From Kalmusia sp. IMI 367209 (Eukaryota; Ascomycota; Dothideomycetes; Pleosporales; Didymosphaeriaceae): a DNA stretch of 64,000 bases. The DNA lies in NCBI GenBank assembly GCA_027946365.1, contig JAPEUQ010000003.1:1550001-1614000 (forward strand), in the 5' to 3' direction. Below the pieces are notes generated by a model that made no database searches, had not been told where the DNA came from, and was given only the letters and a program-made list of their open reading frames with translations. The stretch's first letter is position 1. The number at the start of each line of letters is the position of its first letter. The position numbers were made by a program, and so were the translations under genes. Positions 59,430 through 64,000 of the stretch are shown one piece after another.

Positions 59430-61488
59430 ATGGGGCTCGGTATACTCGAAGACCACAAGCTTGAGCACGTCCCTGGTACGCGATGAGGGTCCCTGAGACA
59501 TGTGTGGGGCAACTAATTGACCTTCGCAGGCACGGCGAATGTGCTCGAGGATGGGCGGAGTAGGCAGGAAGAGCAGGTGCAAACTCGCGATGCGAATCTC
59601 AAGTATGATAAGACGGGGAAGATACTGCTCGTGCCGCAACCTTCGGACGATCCGAATGATCCCCTTGTACGCGCCCCAGTCTCATTCCACCATTCTCCGG
59701 ATGAAAGTGTGAGAGGCGAGGTGGAAAGCATGCACTAATGAGCAGCAGAACTGGCCTCTCTGGCAACGCGATCTAATCGTTGCTATTCTCTCGCTCCTCT
59801 CCGTAATCGCAGCAACTCTCTCCCCACTCCTCGCCGCAAACACCTTCTCCCTCACCATCTACTTCCGACGGAATTTCACCGACATGGCCCTACTCACAGG
59901 CTATCATCTTCTAGGCGTCGGTTTTGCCGGCTTTCTATTCGTACCCAGCGCGCGCATATGGGGAAAAAGACATCTCTACCTCCTAGGGGCCATTGTGGTC
60001 ATTTTCAGCAGCGCATGGGGCGGCGCGAGCGGCAGAAACTACAAGTCTCTACTCTGGGCGCGCATCTTCCAAGGCGTTGGGCTTGCGCCCTTCGAGGCTC
60101 TGGTCAACGCCAGCGTAGGGGATTTGTACTGTGTGCACGAGAGGGGGATCAGGATGGCACTGAGTAATTTGGCACTGTTTGGAGGAGCATTCTTCACCCC
60201 CGTGCTGGCGGGAAAGATCTCGTCTACGATGGGTTACGCGTGGACTTTTTACTTCGTGGCCATCTTTACGGCGGCGATGTTGCCGCTGCTCTTCTTTCTC
60301 TCGCCGGAGACAACGTATAAGAGGGAGCAGAGGTTTGACATCGATACCATGGGGAACTTGGTAGACTTAGACCACAGCGCGCCAGTAACGAAGGAGGGCG
60401 AGGTTTTGGAATCGTCGGCGGGTACTTCGGGCGAGCTGGAAAGAGCCGGGAATGGCACAGAGGCAACGAATGTGCAGGGCGCGAGCGACCAAATGCAACC
60501 TCGGACCAAAGTAACATGGAAGAAGAGTCTTCTTCCATTCAATGGACGCCATACAGACGAACGATATCTTCACCTCCTCCTCCGGCCCTTTTCCCTTTTT
60601 CTTCATCCCGGCATCCTCTGGGCCTGCCTTATCCAAGGAACGCTGATTGGATGGACTGTCATGATCGGTGTCGTCCTCGCAGGTATCATGATGGGCCCTC
60701 CCCTGTGGTTCGGCGAAGTCGAGACAGGCTACATGTACACCGGGGCCTTCGTTGGGGCACTTCTTGGCTTCGTGCTCTGCGGCCTGCTGTCTGACTGGTC
60801 TGCTAGTTTTTTTACGCGGCTCAATCACGGTGTGTACGAGCCAGAGTTCCGCATGTTCCTTGTGTTACCGCAGCTAGTGCTGGGTTGTGCAGGGTTGTAT
60901 GGGTTCGGCTGGACGAGTGCGGACGCATTCAAGTATAGTTGGTTCTGGCCGGATTTCTTCTTTGCGATCGAGGTTGCAGGGATGGTGTGCGGCGCCGTAG
61001 CTAGCGCGTTGTATATCGTTGATGCACATCGTGAGTATTTCCTTCTATGCTGTGTAGAGAAGGCGGTGGGCTCCAGCTAACGCGGTGCATAGGCGACATG
61101 TCAGTCGAAGGCTTTACTTGCCTCCTTGTCTTCAAGAACATCTTCTCTTTCGCGCTCACATTCAAGGGCTTTGAGTGGATCGTATCAGGCCACATCAAGC
61201 CCGTCTTTATTGCGATTGCGAGCGTTCAAGTTGGCATTTGCATGCTTACTGTTCCCATGTGTAAGTCGCTGATCCCCAACCCCTACCTATCCTTTTGTCT
61301 TCGGCTTTCTACTAATACAACAAGCAGACATCTTTGGCAAGAAAAGTCGCTCTTTCTTCCACCGCCACAACATCTATTTCAAACTCACAGACGCAATCGC
61401 AGATAAAATCATGATTCCTCTTGACTGGATTGGAAGCAAGGTCGTCTTCTGGGACACTAATGCGGTTGGGAGCTTGCTTGGAGCTTGA
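59430..61488 (+). CDS. MFS transporter, DHA1-like
   Basis: Five exons (59430-59475, 59530-59666, 59749-61030, 61093-61260, 61328-61488) encode 597 residues. The sequence DDPNDPLNWPLWQRDLIVAI is the usual entry to the first helix of fungal DHA1 multidrug/polyamine-type carriers. It continues with GYHLLGVGFAGFLFVPSARI, FQGVGLAPFEALVNASVGDL and an SPETTY motif after helix 6. The long central loop (about 280-350) is polar, with TKVTWKKSLLPFNGRHTDER. Helices 7-12 follow. The C-terminus ends in a short soluble tail. Substrate is unknown. The third to fifth exons are set by restoring the last helices; ignoring these introns would truncate the protein after IVDAH. Confidence 0.88.
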
Positions 61489-62113
61489 AGTGCATTCGGG
61501 CATGGCGCGACGATCTGTTCATAATTAACATCTATAGCGTAATAATTCAGCGGATAAAATCCAGTAAATCAAATCCATTCATCGTAATAGAAATTGCGAG
61601 TGTAGCTGCATTGCGTCTGAAGCAGCTTCAATCCCTCGTTTCATCTCATGAAATTGTCAAGTCGTAACATACGTGGTCATTGTTGACGCGGCGCATTCTT
61701 ATCTCTTAGAATAAAGTAGTGAAGGATCATATGAACATACTAGAAATGAAACATGCACGAGACAACAGCGATATCCTCAGTTCGAATCCAAAAGAAATAA
61801 GTAGGCCATATCCTCTTGATAAATGTACTCGTAAGCACAGCTTTCGTAAGAAATGTAGCACAACTACAACAATGGAATTAATTATTACCAAGTGCATCCT
61901 TTGTTTTATTTTTGATAAAAAAGTGCTTTGCAGGAGGGAATGAATGTTCGCCAAAAATTTCTTCAAAGAGCTCAAGGATTCATTCAGAAGGTCCGTCCAA
62001 GGACGCACAACCCCGCTTCGCCCCAGCGCTCGCCGACTTTACCAACCTTTTTCTCTCGTTTCTATGCGCACCGATTTATAGGGAAAAAAAAAGCACCGAA
62101 CAGCAAAACAAGA
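61489..62113. other. Intergenic, A+T-rich
   Basis: It runs from the MFS stop to the tRNA. It holds the poly-A/T terminator of the tRNA at its right end. No protein gene seen. Confidence 0.55.
62084..62092 (-). terminator. Pol III oligo-T terminator for the tRNA
   Basis: Nine consecutive T on the minus strand, 21 nt past the tRNA 3' end, the usual stop signal for RNA polymerase III. Confidence 0.7.
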
Positions 62114-62197
62114 GGTCGTGCCCGGAATCGAACCGGGGTTGCCGGAAGCTCCTGAGGTGATCAGAATCCGGAGTGATAACCGCTACACTACACAACC
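62114..62197 (-). tRNA. tRNA-Gln (CUG) with a short intron
   Basis: Reading the minus strand, GGTTGTG pairs with the 3' CACGACC as a 7-bp acceptor stem with one G-T pair. The D-arm (A box TAGTGTAGCGG) and T-arm (B box GGTTCGATTCC within CCCGG/CCGGG) are intact. The anticodon stem CCGGA/TCCGG encloses loop TTCTGA..T, anticodon CTG. The extra ~13 nt between the base after the anticodon and the 3' stem is the canonical position of a nuclear tRNA intron. Total length is 84 nt, against about 72 without the intron. Confidence 0.92.
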
Positions 62198-63199
62198 AGA
62201 TGGTTGTTATCATTTGATTTGATGGGAAGATTTAAGCAAGGTAAAATATATATACAGAAAATTTGAGCACCAAGAAGAAACGACGGGGCTGATTTTTTTC
62301 GGAGGGGCTGAATGGTGGGGGGAGACGATTGGTGGGGCAATATTGATGTGTCAGTGGGACGCGATTCGTGAGGCGATTGGTCCGTCGTATTTTGTCGGAG
62401 GGGAGGTGTGACCATCGATTGGGGTTTGAACTCGTATACAATCTATTCTTTATACTCGTGCCTTGTATCGAGACTGTTGATGGGAATAGATGCACTATTG
62501 TTATTGAGCTTTGCTCAGTCTCTTTAGAGTAGCAGGTTCTTCTTACAGGTCGTGTGTGCAGAGACAATGCCGGTATGTCTGGCGACGAGATTCAGACGAC
62601 TTGCGTTAGTAGCCGTCAAGAAAGTGTGTTGACATTGTTAGAAGCCCTCAGGTTCGGACTCCATACTGTCAAGTGTGCGGTCGGACGGAAGGGCGATCTA
62701 ATCTAATGTAGAAGGAATATCTGATATTGGCTTACGATGAAGGGGTTTGAGGTGATCTATGTATTCGTGTCTACCGTGGCAAAATGTTCGTTCTGCTCTA
62801 CGTATTTTTTGCATACATTTCAGAAGCATGCAAGTCTGCGGAGACTCAAGAGTAGTGTTACTATCGCTACACTTACAAAAATCATGGGGTCAAGGCACCA
62901 CCTAAAAAAAGAGACCTGTAAAGATGGTACACCTAACAGATCCTTCATTCGAGCTGACATGTCCCAAAAGAGTTCCAATGCAACAAGACAAATCTGTCGT
63001 CGTCGGTGAATCAAACCTACCAAACTAGTATTGCATTTCTTCTTTTCCCTTGTTCGCTGTGTCAAATCCTGATCAGTGCCATTTTGAGCCGTATACGCCA
63101 GTGCTGCAAGCCTTCCAGATATCATAACGCCGCCCAATGCATCATATCGAAGCCTCGCCCATCATCTCATCTATCACGAACGCCACACATTCCAACTTC
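62198..63199. other. Intergenic, 1 kb
   Basis: Upstream side of the tRNA and the 3' region of RRS1. Short frames on both strands have no family pattern. Confidence 0.5.
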
Positions 63200-63929
63200 T
63201 TAACCAGTCTTTCGAGCGTTCCGCTCATTAGAGCGCTGCTTCCTCTCATTCCGCCTGATCTTCTCCTTGCGCACAGCCCGTCCTTCTGCGCGCGCATCGT
63301 GTGCCTCTCCAGTCTCCTTCTCCTTCTTCTCATCGACCTCAACGAGCCACTCATTGTCGCCCTCTTTGTTCTTGCCCTTGTAACCCCACCGCGGCACCCA
63401 CTCGCCACTCGCTTCGTCGTAAACAAGCTTGGTCTTGTCCTTGGTCTTGGTGATGCCCTTCTTCTTCGCGAAGAGCTCCCATTTGGTGGGCGGCTTTTCG
63501 GCCGGAATAGGCTTCTCGCGGGGTAGTAGAGTGGTGCAAGGCGGGAGGACGAGATGGACACCATCTGAGGTAGATTTGATGTCGCAGGTAGTGAGTAGCT
63601 GGTTAATTAGGGCTTGGGCGGCGTCGCGGGCGTTCGCGGCAAGGGCTTCTTCGTCGGCGTCGCGAGCCACCGGATTGGGATCATTTGCAAGTAGGTTCCC
63701 GAGATCGAAAGTGTAGGGGTTGGACTTGTCGACTGTGACTGGTCTAGTTAGGTTAGCGGTTTGCGGACTGTGTGCTACGAGTTGGAGAAAGGCACCTTCG
63801 GCTTGCCAGTGTGGAGTCTGTCATAGACATGGCTGCTTTCGGCGGCGAAGCGATGTCCATCGCGCCAGCATCGTTGTCGGCAAGCTGATCTCCTAGTGAA
63901 ACACCACCGTCCATCTCCGTATCAGACAT
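63200..63929 (-). CDS. RRS1: RRS1, regulator of ribosome synthesis
   Basis: Two exons (63929-63796, 63743-63200) encode 225 residues. The intron joins an acidic N-terminus to [20 protein letters not shown], the start of the conserved RRS1 domain. Then follow [32 protein letters not shown] and [19 protein letters not shown], which define the family, and a basic Arg/Lys/Glu tail. Rrs1 is a nucleolar factor that with Rpf2 brings 5S RNP into the pre-60S subunit. The remaining 71 bases to the window edge are its 5' region. Confidence 0.95.
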
Positions 63930-64000
63930 GGCGAACAGTATAGTAGAAGCTTCTGCGCAACTTGAGCGGTGATGGAAATACTAGGCCAGGCTCTCAGATA

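Noticed and set aside
1..64000. CRISPR arrays, prokaryotic operons, insertion sequences, intact transposons
   Set aside because: No regularly spaced repeats, terminal inverted repeats with transposase, or reverse-transcriptase motifs were seen. The gene structure is fungal.

Overview
The window looks like nuclear DNA of a filamentous ascomycete (Pezizomycotina, possibly Dothideomycetes; class-level placement is inference). The support is: genes split by many 45-115 nt GT-AG introns, often with CTAAC/CTGAC-like branch sites; a HET-domain gene; an NRPS-like adenylate-forming reductase; and a tRNA-Gln with a short anticodon-loop intron. There is no operon structure and no prokaryotic signal. I set splice sites by hand from reading-frame continuity and protein-family similarity; for every spliced gene the exon lengths sum to a multiple of three.

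Layout, left to right. A partial arrestin-like gene runs off the left edge (minus). Then come a CSC1/OSCA-type channel (2.8-5.5 kb, plus), a large F-box protein (6.2-10.0 kb, plus), a THOC5-type mRNA-export factor (10.4-11.2 kb, plus) and a giant SNF2-RING protein of the SHPRH/IRC20 type (11.9-16.5 kb, plus). A DHA2 drug/toxin efflux MFS gene (19.0-21.0 kb, plus) faces an NAD-dependent glycerol-3-phosphate dehydrogenase (22.8-24.1 kb, minus). Next are a secreted, probably GPI-anchored Cys-rich protein (25.2-25.9 kb, minus), the adenylate-forming reductase (27.7-30.9 kb, plus), and a 55-residue protein starting MGSCCS (31.5 kb, plus) that looks doubly lipidated. These are followed by a single-pass Cys-rich membrane protein (32.1-33.4 kb, minus), a superoxide-dismutase-fold mitoribosomal protein (34.0-35.0 kb, plus), COX23 (35.4-35.9 kb, minus), a 2OG-Fe(II) oxygenase-like protein (37.8-39.1 kb, plus) and a long RING protein (40.2-43.7 kb, plus).

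From about 44 to 53 kb the character changes. Here lie a broken RING gene, an intact NAD(P)-epimerase-like gene, a HET gene with an apparent C-terminal frameshift and a fragmentary coding relic, separated by A+T-rich gene-poor DNA. This reads as an accessory, decaying block. Conserved housekeeping sequence resumes with ATG1 kinase (53.1-56.2 kb, minus), a DHA1-like MFS transporter (59.4-61.5 kb, plus), tRNA-Gln(CUG) (62.1 kb, minus) and RRS1 (63.2-63.9 kb, minus).

The genes do not form one pathway. The most interesting candidates are the tiny lipid-anchor-like gene beside the reductase, a possible mitochondrial isoform of GPD made from an upstream exon, the metal-ligand losses in the SOD-like ribosomal protein, and the group of broken genes at 44-52 kb. 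I did not find a convincing wholly new multi-gene system.
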